A stretch of 64,000 bases of DNA from Bacteroidales bacterium (lineage in GTDB: Bacteria > Bacteroidota > Bacteroidia > Bacteroidales > P3): positions 1 through 64,000 of the forward strand of contig JAFURZ010000004.1 of assembly GCA_017480785.1 (NCBI GenBank). The letters are read 5' to 3'. Position 1 is the stretch's first letter; every line of letters starts with the position of its first letter. The notes under the pieces are model-generated. The model worked only from the letters and a program-made list of their open reading frames with translations, was not told where the DNA came from and ran no database searches. Both the position numbers and the translations under genes were made by a program. Of this stretch, positions 28,856 to 37,602 are shown one piece after another.

Positions 28856-29391
28856 CAAGCCTCACCCCCAACAGCCTCACCCCCAGCCCCTCTCCGATTG
28901 GAGAGGGGAGTGGAATGCTCGTAGCCGAAGAAGGAGCCTCGTTGTCGTCGGGAAGCCTGAGACTATACTATCTACTCCCCTCTCCAATCGGAGAGGGGCC
29001 GGGGGTGAGGCCATCCCCCCTCTCCAATCGGAGAGGGGCCGGGGGTGAGGCTATCGGCGCCATCGACCTCTACAACTACGACCCCCTGAACCGCCGCTGC
29101 GCCGTGGGCATCATGGTGGCCACCGAGCACCGCCGCCAAGGCCATGCCCTCGCCATGCTCCACGCCCTCGAAGACATCTACACCCCCTCTCCGAGTCACC
29201 CCTCTCCAATCGGAGAGGGGCCGGGGGTGAGGCTTCTCTATGCCGACATTGCGGCCACCAACACCGCCTCCATCGCCCTCTTCAAGAAAGCCGGATACGA
29301 GGAGTGCGGGCATTTCAAAGAGTGGCTCCTCGTAGGCGACACCTACATCGACACCATACGCATGCAACTCATATTGAAAGACTCCCAATGA
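28837..29391 (+). CDS. GNAT acetyltransferase, truncated and filled with repeats
   Basis: 184 residues. The acetyl-CoA-binding half is recognisable (IGAIDLYNYDPLNRRCAVGIMV, RRQGHALAMLHALEDIY, NTASIALFKKAGYEECG). The N-terminal part expected for this family (about 60 residues, usually beginning with LRALEPEDLD-like sequence) is missing, and its place is taken by repeat-encoded peptides. Copies of the 35-bp element lie at 28859-28908, 28977-29011, 29017-29051 and 29199-29233, all read in frame. The last splits the acetyl-CoA-site helix from the next strand. It may be a decayed gene that has kept an open frame. Coupled to recG and mltG by overlaps. Confidence 0.6.
   Translation: MEQDKLTSLTPNSLTPSPSPIGEGSGMLVAEEGASLSSGSLRLYYLLPSPIGEGPGVRPSPLSNRRGAGGEAIGAIDLYNYDPLNRRCAVGIMVATEHRRQGHALAMLHALEDIYTPSPSHPSPIGEGPGVRLLYADIAATNTASIALFKKAGYEECGHFKEWLLVGDTYIDTIRMQLILKDSQ
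28859..28908 (+). repeat. PIGEG element preceded by a partial copy, in the GNAT gene
   Basis: GCCTCACCCCCA (28859-28870) is repeated at 28874, then the complete element follows. Read as SLTPNSLTPSPSPIGEG. Confidence 0.85.
28977..29011 (+). repeat. PIGEG element (inverse orientation) in the GNAT gene, copy 2
   Basis: CCCCTCTCCAATCGGAGAGG followed by GGCCGGGGGTGAGGC. Read as PSPIGEGPGVR. Confidence 0.88.
29017..29051 (+). repeat. PIGEG element (inverse orientation) in the GNAT gene, copy 3
   Basis: Identical in sequence to the copy ending at 29011 and five bases after it, but read in another frame, as PLSNRRGAGGEA. Confidence 0.88.
29199..29233 (+). repeat. PIGEG element (inverse orientation) in the GNAT gene, copy 4
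   Basis: Same 35 bases again, read as PSPIGEGPGVR between LEDIY and LLYADI of the acetyltransferase fold. Confidence 0.88.
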
Positions 29392-30386
29392 AGAAAACCA
29401 CACTCATTCTCCTCCTCACCCTAGGTCTCCTGGTCCTACTCGGACTCCTCGGAAGCCTATACCTCCTCAACGCCAAGACCTCCAACCCCGAGCCCAAGCG
29501 CCTCTACCTGCCCGAAGGCTCCACCTACGACGCCCTGTGCGACAGCCTCGACGCCCCGCATTCGTTCCGCCTCATGGCCCAGGTGCTCAAACTCGACCAG
29601 CACGTCCGACCGGGCTCCTATGTCGTCGGCCCCCACATGAAACAGCTCGCCCTTGTGCGCAAGCTGCGCAACGGCCAGCAGGACCCCATACGCCTCACCA
29701 TCGGCAAGTTCCGCACCCCCGACCAGCTCAACAACTACCTCAACCAGAAGCTGATGCACGACGACTTCGACATCCCGCTCGACAGCTTCTACATCGTCCG
29801 CCCCGACACCTACGAGTTCTACTGGACCGTCACCCCCGCGCAGTTCATGCAGCGCATGGAGAGGGAGTGGAGAACGGAGAGTGGAAAGTGGAAAGTGGAA
29901 AGTGGAGAACGGAGAACGGAGAACGGAGAACGCGTCAGCACACTTTCCACTTTCCACTTTCCACTTTCCACTAAGGAAGTCATTATCCTCGCCTCCATCG
30001 TGGAGGAGGAGACCAACAACAACGCCGAGAAGCCACTGATAGCCAGCGTCTACCTGAACCGCTTGGAGCGAGGCATACCCCTGCAGGCCGACCCGACGGT
30101 GAAGTACGCCGTTGGCGACTTCACCCTGCGGCGCATCCTGAACAAGCACCTCGCCACCGAGAACCCCTTCAACACCTACCTCCACCCCGGCCTGCCGCCC
30201 GCCCCCATCTGCCTCCCCTCCAAGGCCAGCGTCGAAGCCGTCCTGAACGCCCCGCAGACCGGCTACCTCTACTTCTGCGCCAGCGACCGGCTGGACGGCA
30301 CCCACCGCTTCGCCGCCACCCTGGCCGAGCACAACCGCAATGCCGCCGCCTTCCACCGTGCCCTCGACAGCCGCGGCATCCGCTAG
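29388..30386 (+). CDS. mltG: endolytic murein transglycosylase MltG
   Basis: 332 residues. Cleaves nascent glycan strands near the inner membrane. A single N-terminal membrane segment (LILLLTLGLLVLLGLL), a LysM-like region and the YceG catalytic domain with Glu206 in ASIVEEET, followed by VYLNRLERGIPLQADPTVKYA and the conserved CLPSKASVEAVLNAP end. The segment before ASIVEEET, normally a helix like FWNEERLAKAKALG, is replaced by about 35 residues from a heptad hairpin (29867-29972; ESGKWKVESGERRTENGE and STLSTFHFPLST). The start overlaps the GNAT stop by ATGA. Confidence 0.93.
   Translation: MKKTTLILLLTLGLLVLLGLLGSLYLLNAKTSNPEPKRLYLPEGSTYDALCDSLDAPHSFRLMAQVLKLDQHVRPGSYVVGPHMKQLALVRKLRNGQQDPIRLTIGKFRTPDQLNNYLNQKLMHDDFDIPLDSFYIVRPDTYEFYWTVTPAQFMQRMEREWRTESGKWKVESGERRTENGERVSTLSTFHFPLSTKEVIILASIVEEETNNNAEKPLIASVYLNRLERGIPLQADPTVKYAVGDFTLRRILNKHLATENPFNTYLHPGLPPAPICLPSKASVEAVLNAPQTGYLYFCASDRLDGTHRFAATLAEHNRNAAAFHRALDSRGIR
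29867..29972 (+). repeat. heptad hairpin (AGTGGAA)n in mltG
   Basis: Tandem GGAAAGT and GGAGAAC units (to about 29932) face four inverted ACTTTCC units (29942-29972). The whole is read through in frame. A partner of the ligA and asd copies in sequence. Confidence 0.85.
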
Positions 30387-30428
30387 GCTCGCAAACCCCT
30401 CTCCCTCCAGGTCAACTCCCCCAGTTTT

Positions 30429-30524
30429 ACGGTAGTATTACGGTAGTATTACGGTAGTATTACGCTTTAAAAGCGTAATACTACCGTAATACTACCGTAA
30501 TACTACCGTTAAAATGGCGGAGGA
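30429..30524. repeat. second copy of the ACGGTAGTATT palindrome
   Basis: Perfect 40-bp arms (30429-30468 and 30470-30509) around a central A, identical at the core to the copy at 15273-15383. The right flank AAAATGGCGGAGGA is also kept. The left flank has diverged. It lies between mltG and the T9SS cargo gene. Confidence 0.93.
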
Positions 30525-30650
30525 TGTGGGGAGGAAAACGGGAGGTGGAGAGGAGAAAACCGGGGGGCGGACTAATGCTAAATTATGTTAAATCGCAACA
30601 GGGGAGACAACAAAAAGAGGCCTTTTTTACTCTATATAGCAAAAAAATCG

Positions 30651-30658
30651 TATCTTTG
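30651..30658 (+). promoter_or_regulatory. -7 element (TATCTTTG) of the T9SS cargo operon
   Basis: Exact TAnnTTTG match 21 bases before the start at 30680. The rest of the 293-bp interval holds the palindrome and no gene. Confidence 0.6.
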
Positions 30659-30679
30659 CACCTTAAAGCATAGAACGGG

Positions 30680-33229
30680 ATGCCGAGCAAACGACATATA
30701 ATCAATCTACTAACCCTCACCGCACTGGTGTTGGCGGCCGGCTTTGGCCGTCCGACACGTGCCCAGATACCGTGGTCGCCCTCGCACTGGGGCGAGAGCG
30801 ACACCAGCGTGAAGTACAACTACGGCCGCTTTGAATGGCCCGTGTCGCCCTGCCCCGAGGTGCAAATCAAGCAGAAGCACGACCACACCCCGCTGAAGCA
30901 GTACCGCGCCCAGGGGTGGGACACGGTGGTGAACTGTGTCACCCGGCGCATCGAGCTGTCGTGCATTCCCTTCATCCCGACAAAGGACTTCAACGGGCAG
31001 TACACCGTGGACCCGATTCCCTACGACCCGCCCGACCCGACCTTCTCGCGCGGCACGAAGATGCCCGTGACGACCGACGACGACTTTGCCGCCGCACCCA
31101 CCGCCATCCCCTTCGACTTCTTCTTCTTCGGCCTGCAGAAGAGTTCCTTCGTGCTGGGGGCCAACGGCCTGATTACCTTCGACGCCTCGGCCGCCGGCCG
31201 CTACTGCCCGTGGGAGTTCAACGCCACCCTCCCCTGGACCGACAGCAAGGCCAACGTGCCCAACGGCTTGGGATGCACGAAGAACAACATGCGCGACGCC
31301 ATCTACGGCATCTACGAGGACACCCACCCCATCGCCTCCTACCTGCACGGCAACCAGGGCATCTACTACGGCATCCAGGACGAGGAGCCCTGCCGCAAGA
31401 TTATATGCTCGTGGAACGGCATACCCACCTTCCCCGGCTCGCGCAACCAGGACAACCGCTGCACCTACCAGATAGTGTGCTACGAAGGCTCCAACATCAT
31501 CGAGGTGCACGTGAAGCACCGCGGCGTGAACAGCGGCTGGCAGGGCGGCCGCGGCCTGCTGGGCATACAGAACGCCACGGGGGCTCCCCAGGTGAACGGA
31601 GGCATGGGCTCGTCGACGATGTTCGTCCGCCCGGGGGCTCCGGCGGCCTACTACCCGCAGGGCTACAACCTGCTGACCTCGGAACTCGACAGCGTGGCGT
31701 TCCGCTTCACCCCCCAGGACAACACCACCACGCAGAACGTGGCCAAGTGGTACCGCATCCTCGACAACGACACGTTGGTGGAGCTGAGCAAGTACAGCGC
31801 CAACACGCCGGAGGCCGTCGACGACACGAACGGCTACTTCTTCGACCTGAAGCACAACCCGATGATGCCCTTCCTCTCCTATGCCGTCGTTGAACCCTCC
31901 CGCACCTCGCGCTATGTGTTCCACCTCTTCTTCATCGACGCCGCCGGCAACCAGTACAACCTGCGCGACACCATCGTGGTGGGCGTCGACCGCAGCGATG
32001 AGCTCACCCTGCGCCCCTCGGATGCCACGCCGGCCGACCACCAGATGACCGTGTGCGCCTCCGACGAGGCACGCCTGACGCTCGAATACCCCGAGCTGCA
32101 GGACACCATGCAGGTGTCCTACTCCCTGAAACGCATCAGCGGGACCGACAGCATCGCCCTGCCCGACGACCTGCTCACCTTCGGACAGCTCTATCTCGAC
32201 GAGCAGACCAAACTCAAACGCATACCCCTCATCCTGCACACCGATGCCCTGCAGGCTTCGGGCGAGGAAGACAAGATAGACTCCATCAACGTGCAATTCT
32301 TCGTCCGCTTCATCAGCGGCTGCGAGCAATATGTCGACCTGCTGGTGCGCGTCTTCCCCTCCTACGACACCCTCGACCGACAGGGCATCTGCATGGGCGA
32401 GAGCTACCTCTGGCCCCTCAACGGGCAGACCTACACCGCCTCGACCACGGCGCCGCAGGTGACCCTCCAGTCTGTGGCCCAGTGCGACAGCGTGGTGCAC
32501 CTCGACCTGACGGTGTCGGACACCAGCCACACCCTCTACCCCGTGTCGGCCTGCAAGCCCTACACCTGGGACACCGCCATCGGCGGCAACGGGCAGACCT
32601 ACTATGAGAGCAACACCGCCACGGCCTACCGCGACACCGTGCACCTCGTCAACGAATGGGGGTGCGACTCGACGGTGCAGCTCGTCTTCACCATGACGCC
32701 CATGACACCCATCATCGAGGCCAGCCTCGACTACTTCGACTTCAACCACCTCGACGTGGAGCTCACCGACGTGAGCACCGGCGGCAACGGGCGCACATGG
32801 CTCTTCCCCAACGGCGACCCGCAGTACGGCCCCGTGGCCTACTACTCCGCCCCCTACAACATCGACTCGGCAGTCATTATGATGATTGAGACCAGCCCCT
32901 ACGGATGCATCGACACCGCATGGGTCAACATCCCGTTCCGGCGCGACGTCATCTGGGTCCCCAATGTCTTCACCCCCGAAGTGCCCGACCACGGCAACGA
33001 CCGGTTCCACTCGGTGAGCAACCGCCTGCTGCGTGAGCAGACCCTCGTCTACAACCGCTTCGGCGAGCTGGTGTTCCAGTGCGAGGAGATAGACTGCGAG
33101 TGGGACGGTACGGACAAGAACGGCGACCCCTGCCCGCAGGGCAGCTATGTCTACGTCATACGCTACACCACCGAATATGCACCCCACGACACCCAGATGG
33201 TCAAAGGCTCGGTGACACTGGTCAGGTGA
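30680..33229 (+). CDS. large secreted protein with type B (gliding-motility) sorting domain, paralogue 1
   Basis: 849 residues. A signal peptide (to about FGRPTRAQ) is followed by an N-terminal region with YGRFEWPVSPCPEVQIKQK, then a lectin/NIDO-like part (FFFFGLQKSSFVLGANGLITF, GIYYGIQDEEPC, SNIIEVHVKHR), Ig-like stretches with repeated CDS(T/V)V units, and the C-terminal domain VIWVPNVFTPE...FHSVSNRLL...YNRFGELVFQCEE...WDGTDKNGDPCPQGSYVY...VTLVR. This ending is the gliding-motility-associated (type B) signal for the type IX system. Expected at the cell surface. The substrate is unknown. It is followed after 28 bases by a paralogue. Confidence 0.87.
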   Translation: MPSKRHIINLLTLTALVLAAGFGRPTRAQIPWSPSHWGESDTSVKYNYGRFEWPVSPCPEVQIKQKHDHTPLKQYRAQGWDTVVNCVTRRIELSCIPFIPTKDFNGQYTVDPIPYDPPDPTFSRGTKMPVTTDDDFAAAPTAIPFDFFFFGLQKSSFVLGANGLITFDASAAGRYCPWEFNATLPWTDSKANVPNGLGCTKNNMRDAIYGIYEDTHPIASYLHGNQGIYYGIQDEEPCRKIICSWNGIPTFPGSRNQDNRCTYQIVCYEGSNIIEVHVKHRGVNSGWQGGRGLLGIQNATGAPQVNGGMGSSTMFVRPGAPAAYYPQGYNLLTSELDSVAFRFTPQDNTTTQNVAKWYRILDNDTLVELSKYSANTPEAVDDTNGYFFDLKHNPMMPFLSYAVVEPSRTSRYVFHLFFIDAAGNQYNLRDTIVVGVDRSDELTLRPSDATPADHQMTVCASDEARLTLEYPELQDTMQVSYSLKRISGTDSIALPDDLLTFGQLYLDEQTKLKRIPLILHTDALQASGEEDKIDSINVQFFVRFISGCEQYVDLLVRVFPSYDTLDRQGICMGESYLWPLNGQTYTASTTAPQVTLQSVAQCDSVVHLDLTVSDTSHTLYPVSACKPYTWDTAIGGNGQTYYESNTATAYRDTVHLVNEWGCDSTVQLVFTMTPMTPIIEASLDYFDFNHLDVELTDVSTGGNGRTWLFPNGDPQYGPVAYYSAPYNIDSAVIMMIETSPYGCIDTAWVNIPFRRDVIWVPNVFTPEVPDHGNDRFHSVSNRLLREQTLVYNRFGELVFQCEEIDCEWDGTDKNGDPCPQGSYVYVIRYTTEYAPHDTQMVKGSVTLVR

Positions 33230-33257
33230 GAACAGAGAACGAAATAAAAGATACAAT

Positions 33258-36065
33258 ATGAGATATAAGACTATTATCAGCTTACTGGCCACTATGACAG
33301 CCCTCGTCGGCACGGCCACGGCACAAAACATCAACTACTCCACCTGGGGCTCCAGCCACCCCAGCCCCGAGACGGACTGTGGCGAATACCAATGGCCCGA
33401 GATTATGTCGCCCTGCCCCGAGGTGCAAATCAAGCAGAAGCACGACCACTCGTCGCGCTTCCGCCTCGACGGTCCCGCCCCCGGCATTCACCCCTGGACC
33501 ACCAACCCCAACGACAAAGGGTGGGACACCGTCTTCGACTGCGAGACCCGCACCACCGGCATCGAGCTCTCCTGCATGCCCTACGTCCCGGTGCAGCACT
33601 TCAACGGCTACTATGCCGTCGATGTGCTCGACTCCTTCTGCCCGGCCGACACCACCTTCTACCTCAACTACAGTCTGAACGGTCCCAACCCTGGACGCTA
33701 CAAAGTGCCCATCAGTAACGACGACGACTACAACAGCACATATACTAACTTGGGATTCGACTTCTTCTTCTTCGGCAATACCAGGACTTCGTTTTGTGTG
33801 GGCGACAACGGCATCGTCACCTTTATGCCCCAAAGCCAGACCGGCATCAGTGCCGCCAACAACTACTGCCCTTACAACATTTCCCCAAATGCCACCCTGC
33901 CATGGACAACAACCAATGGGCATACCCCCACCGGTGAGGGCTGTTTCAACCGTATGCATGAAGCCATCTATGGAGTCTATGAAGACACCTATACCGGTTA
34001 TAACGGCGCTTATATGTCCGGCCTCCAAGGCATCTACTATGGCGTCATCGACGAGGAGCCGTGCCTCAAAGGCATCGCTACTTGGAACGAAATTCCCATC
34101 TATGACAACTCCAACGTCCGTGAGACCTTCCAGATGGTCTGCTACCAAGGGTCGAACATCATCGAGGTGCACGTGAAACACCGTTATGGCGGCACCAGCA
34201 CCTCCTCCGGCCAAGGCTTCATCGGCATCCAGAATGCCACCGGCGAACAGCAGACGCGTACCTACAGCGGCGAAGGAGCCTATATCTGGCCTTCAGGAGC
34301 CCCCGCCGCCTTCTACCCCTCGGGGTGGAACTGCTCTACAGCCCAGGACCACTACTCCTCCTACCGTTTCACGCCTCAAGGCACTACCCAGTTTGTAGAG
34401 AAGTGGGTGCGCGTCCTGGACCACTACCTCTACGACACCACCTGGAACGAGACCATCAACCAGGTGTTCGACACCCTGGCCAACGGGACCGTGGTGCCGC
34501 GATATGACACCGTGGGCACCACGCTGATGCCAGTGTACGACACCGTGCGCACCTTCACCACCCGCCAGGTGTTCGACACCCTCGAAAGCGGGCAGATAGT
34601 GCCGCTGTACGACACCATAGAGCTGCGCAACATCAACCTGGCCCCCGAAGCCTACAACGACGAGGAGGGCTACTACCGCCCCCAGGGCCACATGAGCACC
34701 TGCCCCACCCTCTCGCGCGCCGTGGTGAAGCCCAAGGGCATCTCACGCTACTACTACCACCTGCGCTTCTGCGACGCCAACGGGCGCTGGTACAAACTCT
34801 ACGACACCATCGTCATCGGCGTCGACACCACAGCCGACCTCAACCTCCACGCCGTCGGCCGCCCCCGCACCGAGAAGGATTACAAAGTCTGTGCCGGCAA
34901 CGCCGCCCAGATGGTGATGGAGTTCCCCGTCACGCAGGAGATAGACACCGTCGTCTACTCTGTCTTCCGCCGCAGCCGTGGGCAGGTCTACGAGCTCCCC
35001 GTCAACGAGAGCCTCACCATCGGCAACCCGACCGAGTCGGACGACACCATCCGCATTCCCATCACCCTGCGCGGCAACCTGCCCCAGACGGGTGTGATGC
35101 GCAACAAAATCGACACCATCGTCGTGCAGGCCAGCATCGAGTTCACCAGCCACTGCCCGGCCTACGACACGATGATAATAAGCTACTACCCCAACTTCGA
35201 CACCGTCGAGAGAGTGGGCCGCTGCCAAGGCCAGGTGTTCACCTGGAGTGCCAACGGCCAGACCTACGACAAATCGACCCAGACCACCGCCCAGCTGACG
35301 TCCGAACCCGGCTGCGACTCGACGGTGCACCTCAACCTGACGGTGGACTCCGTCAACTATGTCGTCTTCCCCGTCACCGACTGCCGCCCCTACACCTGGG
35401 ACACCCTCATCGGCGGCAACGGACAGACCTACTATGAGAGCAACAACGCCACGGCGGCCATCGACACCGTGATGGATACCAACCGTTGGGGCTGCGACTC
35501 CATCACCCAGCTCTCCTTCACCTACCTGCCCGTGAAGGCACTCCTCCAGTCCGACCGCGAATACTTCGACTTCGACCACCTCGAAGCCGTCATCACCGAC
35601 GTGTCGCTGAACAACCACGCCCGCACCTGGACCTTCCCCGGCGGGTTCACCACCACGGGTCCCGTGGCCTACTACACCATCCCCGCCGAATACGACGAGG
35701 CCGACATCTGGCTGCAAGCCACTGCCACCTATGACGGGCACACCTGCAGCGACACGACCCACATCGTCATACCCATGCGCAAGGAGAGCTTCTGGGTGCC
35801 CAACATCTTCACCCCCGAGAGCTCCAATGGGAACAACCTCTTCGGCTCCATCAGCACCCGCACCCTCACCGAGGAGATGTTCATCTACAACCGCAACGGG
35901 CAGCTCGTCTTCCACTGCGAGGAGCCCGACTGCAAATGGGACGGTCGCGATGCCAGCGGCAACCTCTGCCCGCAAGGCACCTACACCTACCTCATACGCT
36001 ACACCAACGAGTTCCTCCCCAAGGTAGTCCACGTGCTCCGCGGCACAGTAACCCTAATCCGATAG
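33258..36065 (+). CDS. large secreted protein with type B (gliding-motility) sorting domain, paralogue 2
   Basis: 935 residues, the same plan as the upstream gene: signal peptide (MRYKTIISLLATMTALVGTA), SPCPEVQIKQKHDH block, NIDO-like part (FFFFGNTRTSFCVGDNGIVTF, GIYYGVIDEEPC), Ig-like repeats and the type B end (FWVPNIFTPESSNGNNLFGS...WDGRDASGNLCPQGTYTY...VTLIR). In the middle it has extra repeats of the type V(F/Y)DTL...VPxYDT (about 390-460), absent from the first paralogue. Short tracts are nearly identical in DNA to paralogue 1 while flanks differ, which suggests gene conversion or strong constraint. Co-transcribed with paralogue 1. Confidence 0.87.
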   Translation: MRYKTIISLLATMTALVGTATAQNINYSTWGSSHPSPETDCGEYQWPEIMSPCPEVQIKQKHDHSSRFRLDGPAPGIHPWTTNPNDKGWDTVFDCETRTTGIELSCMPYVPVQHFNGYYAVDVLDSFCPADTTFYLNYSLNGPNPGRYKVPISNDDDYNSTYTNLGFDFFFFGNTRTSFCVGDNGIVTFMPQSQTGISAANNYCPYNISPNATLPWTTTNGHTPTGEGCFNRMHEAIYGVYEDTYTGYNGAYMSGLQGIYYGVIDEEPCLKGIATWNEIPIYDNSNVRETFQMVCYQGSNIIEVHVKHRYGGTSTSSGQGFIGIQNATGEQQTRTYSGEGAYIWPSGAPAAFYPSGWNCSTAQDHYSSYRFTPQGTTQFVEKWVRVLDHYLYDTTWNETINQVFDTLANGTVVPRYDTVGTTLMPVYDTVRTFTTRQVFDTLESGQIVPLYDTIELRNINLAPEAYNDEEGYYRPQGHMSTCPTLSRAVVKPKGISRYYYHLRFCDANGRWYKLYDTIVIGVDTTADLNLHAVGRPRTEKDYKVCAGNAAQMVMEFPVTQEIDTVVYSVFRRSRGQVYELPVNESLTIGNPTESDDTIRIPITLRGNLPQTGVMRNKIDTIVVQASIEFTSHCPAYDTMIISYYPNFDTVERVGRCQGQVFTWSANGQTYDKSTQTTAQLTSEPGCDSTVHLNLTVDSVNYVVFPVTDCRPYTWDTLIGGNGQTYYESNNATAAIDTVMDTNRWGCDSITQLSFTYLPVKALLQSDREYFDFDHLEAVITDVSLNNHARTWTFPGGFTTTGPVAYYTIPAEYDEADIWLQATATYDGHTCSDTTHIVIPMRKESFWVPNIFTPESSNGNNLFGSISTRTLTEEMFIYNRNGQLVFHCEEPDCKWDGRDASGNLCPQGTYTYLIRYTNEFLPKVVHVLRGTVTLIR

Positions 36066-36072
36066 CCACACC

Positions 36073-37068
36073 ATGAAGATAGCAGTAGTAGGAGCCACCG
36101 GACTGGTGGGACGCGAGATGCTCACCGTGCTGGAAGAGCGCGGTTTCGGGCAGCAGGAGGTCATCGTGGCCGCCTCGCCCAAGTCGGTAGGCAAGCCCCT
36201 CGACTTCGCCGGCCGGCAACTGACGGTGGTCAGCGTCGACGACGCCATCGCACAGCGTCCGCAGTACGCCATCTTCTCGGCCGGCGCCACGGCCTCGCGC
36301 CAGTATGCACCCCTCTTTGCCGCCGCCGGCACCACGGTCATCGACAACAGCTCGGCCTGGCGCAAGGACCCCGACGTGCCCCTCGTGGTGCCCGAGATAA
36401 ACATCGCTGCCGTCGGCCCCGGCAACCGCATCATCGCCAACCCCAACTGCTCCACCATACAGATGGTGCTGGCCCTCTCGGCCCTGCAACGCGAATACGG
36501 CATCCGCCGCCTCGTCATAGCCACCTACCAGAGCATCACCGGCACCGGAGCAAAGGCCGTGCGCCAGCTGGAAGCCGAGGAGAGCGGAGAGTGGAGAGCG
36601 GAGAGTGGAGAGCGGGCGTATCCCTACCAAATACACCGCAACCTCTTCCCCCACGGGGGCGACTTCCAGCCCGACGGCTACACCATCGAGGAGCAGAAGC
36701 TCGTCGACGAGACGCGCAAGATATATGCCGACCCGTCGATACAGATTACCGCCACGGTGGTGCGCGTGCCCGTCGTCGGCGGCCACAGCGAGGCAGTGAA
36801 TGTCGAGCTCAGGAAGGACTACGACCTCGACGAGGTGCGCCGCCTCATTGCCGCTACCCCCGGCGTCATCCTCTACGACGACCCGTCGCAGAACCACTAC
36901 CCCATGCCCATCCTGGCCCACCACCGCGACGAGGTGTGGGTGGGACGCCTGCGCCGCGACCTGTCGCAACCCCGCAGCCTCAACCTGTGGGTGGTGGCCG
37001 ACAACATTCGCAAAGGCGCCGCCACCAACGCCGTGCAGATTATGCAGGCGCTGATAGAGCGACGATAG
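36073..37068 (+). CDS. asd: aspartate-semialdehyde dehydrogenase
   Basis: 331 residues. Makes aspartate semialdehyde for lysine/DAP, threonine and methionine. Rossmann start (MKIAVVGATGLVGREML), catalytic Cys126 in NPNCSTIQM, later VPVVGGHSEAVNVEL and the His region. Between YQSITGTGAKAVRQLEAE and YPYQIHRN the sequence ESGEWRAESGER comes from heptad-repeat DNA (36579-36615), replacing a variable loop. It is spaced eight bases from the T9SS cargo gene. The window also has dapA and dapF in separate places. Confidence 0.95.
   Translation: MKIAVVGATGLVGREMLTVLEERGFGQQEVIVAASPKSVGKPLDFAGRQLTVVSVDDAIAQRPQYAIFSAGATASRQYAPLFAAAGTTVIDNSSAWRKDPDVPLVVPEINIAAVGPGNRIIANPNCSTIQMVLALSALQREYGIRRLVIATYQSITGTGAKAVRQLEAEESGEWRAESGERAYPYQIHRNLFPHGGDFQPDGYTIEEQKLVDETRKIYADPSIQITATVVRVPVVGGHSEAVNVELRKDYDLDEVRRLIAATPGVILYDDPSQNHYPMPILAHHRDEVWVGRLRRDLSQPRSLNLWVVADNIRKGAATNAVQIMQALIERR
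36579..36615 (+). repeat. heptad repeat (GGAGAGT/GGAGAGC)n in asd
   Basis: Five tandem 7-8-bp units with only one arm present. Same unit type as in mltG. Read as ESGEWRAESGER. Confidence 0.75.
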
Positions 37069-37086
37069 AAAAACAAAACAGACAGT

Positions 37087-37596
37087 ATGCACAGACACAC
37101 ACATATCCTCTTCACCGCACTGGCAGCGCTGTTGCTGCTGGGCGCCTGCGGCAAGAACACCATCGCCGAGGAGGAGCACCTGCTGGCCGGCGACCAATGG
37201 AACCGCTTCACCCCCGAGCACTTCGACATCGCCGTGGGCAACATCGAGAACTACTACAACATCGACCTCACGGCCGCCATCGACACGTCACGTTTCCGCT
37301 ACAGCGAACTGCCCGTGATGCTCATCCTCAAGTCGCCCGGCGGCGAAGAACGCCAGTTCTACGGAGCCATAGTCTTCAAAGGCAAGTCGGAGGATGCCGG
37401 GCATCCCGTCCGCTGGCGGGGCGAGATGGTCGACGGCTACCGCGTGGCCACCGGCCGCATACGCAGCTACTTCAGCTTCAACCACAAAGGGGTACACACC
37501 CTCGACGTCAGCCAGGCCACCAGCCAGTACGACCTCGAAGGGGTGCACAGCATAGCGCTCACCGTCAGCAAAGCCAAAGTGGACTACGACTTCTAG
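37087..37596 (+). CDS. GldH-like gliding-motility lipoprotein
   Basis: 169 residues. Lipoprotein signal with lipobox LLGAC. The rest is a beta-rich domain with W(N)RFTPEHFDIAVGNIENYYNI, a central PVMLILKSPGGEE and the ending YDLEGVHSIALTVSK, the pattern of the GldH family, which sits with T9SS and gliding genes in many Bacteroidota. The family match is by pattern and is moderate. It lies between asd and uvrC. Confidence 0.6.
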   Translation: MHRHTHILFTALAALLLLGACGKNTIAEEEHLLAGDQWNRFTPEHFDIAVGNIENYYNIDLTAAIDTSRFRYSELPVMLILKSPGGEERQFYGAIVFKGKSEDAGHPVRWRGEMVDGYRVATGRIRSYFSFNHKGVHTLDVSQATSQYDLEGVHSIALTVSKAKVDYDF

Positions 37597-37602
37597 CCTA
37601 TC

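Noticed and set aside
30710-33334. 874-codon minus-strand frame opposite the first T9SS cargo gene
   Set aside because: Val/Gly/His-rich shadow frame. The plus-strand protein has a signal peptide and a recognisable sorting domain.
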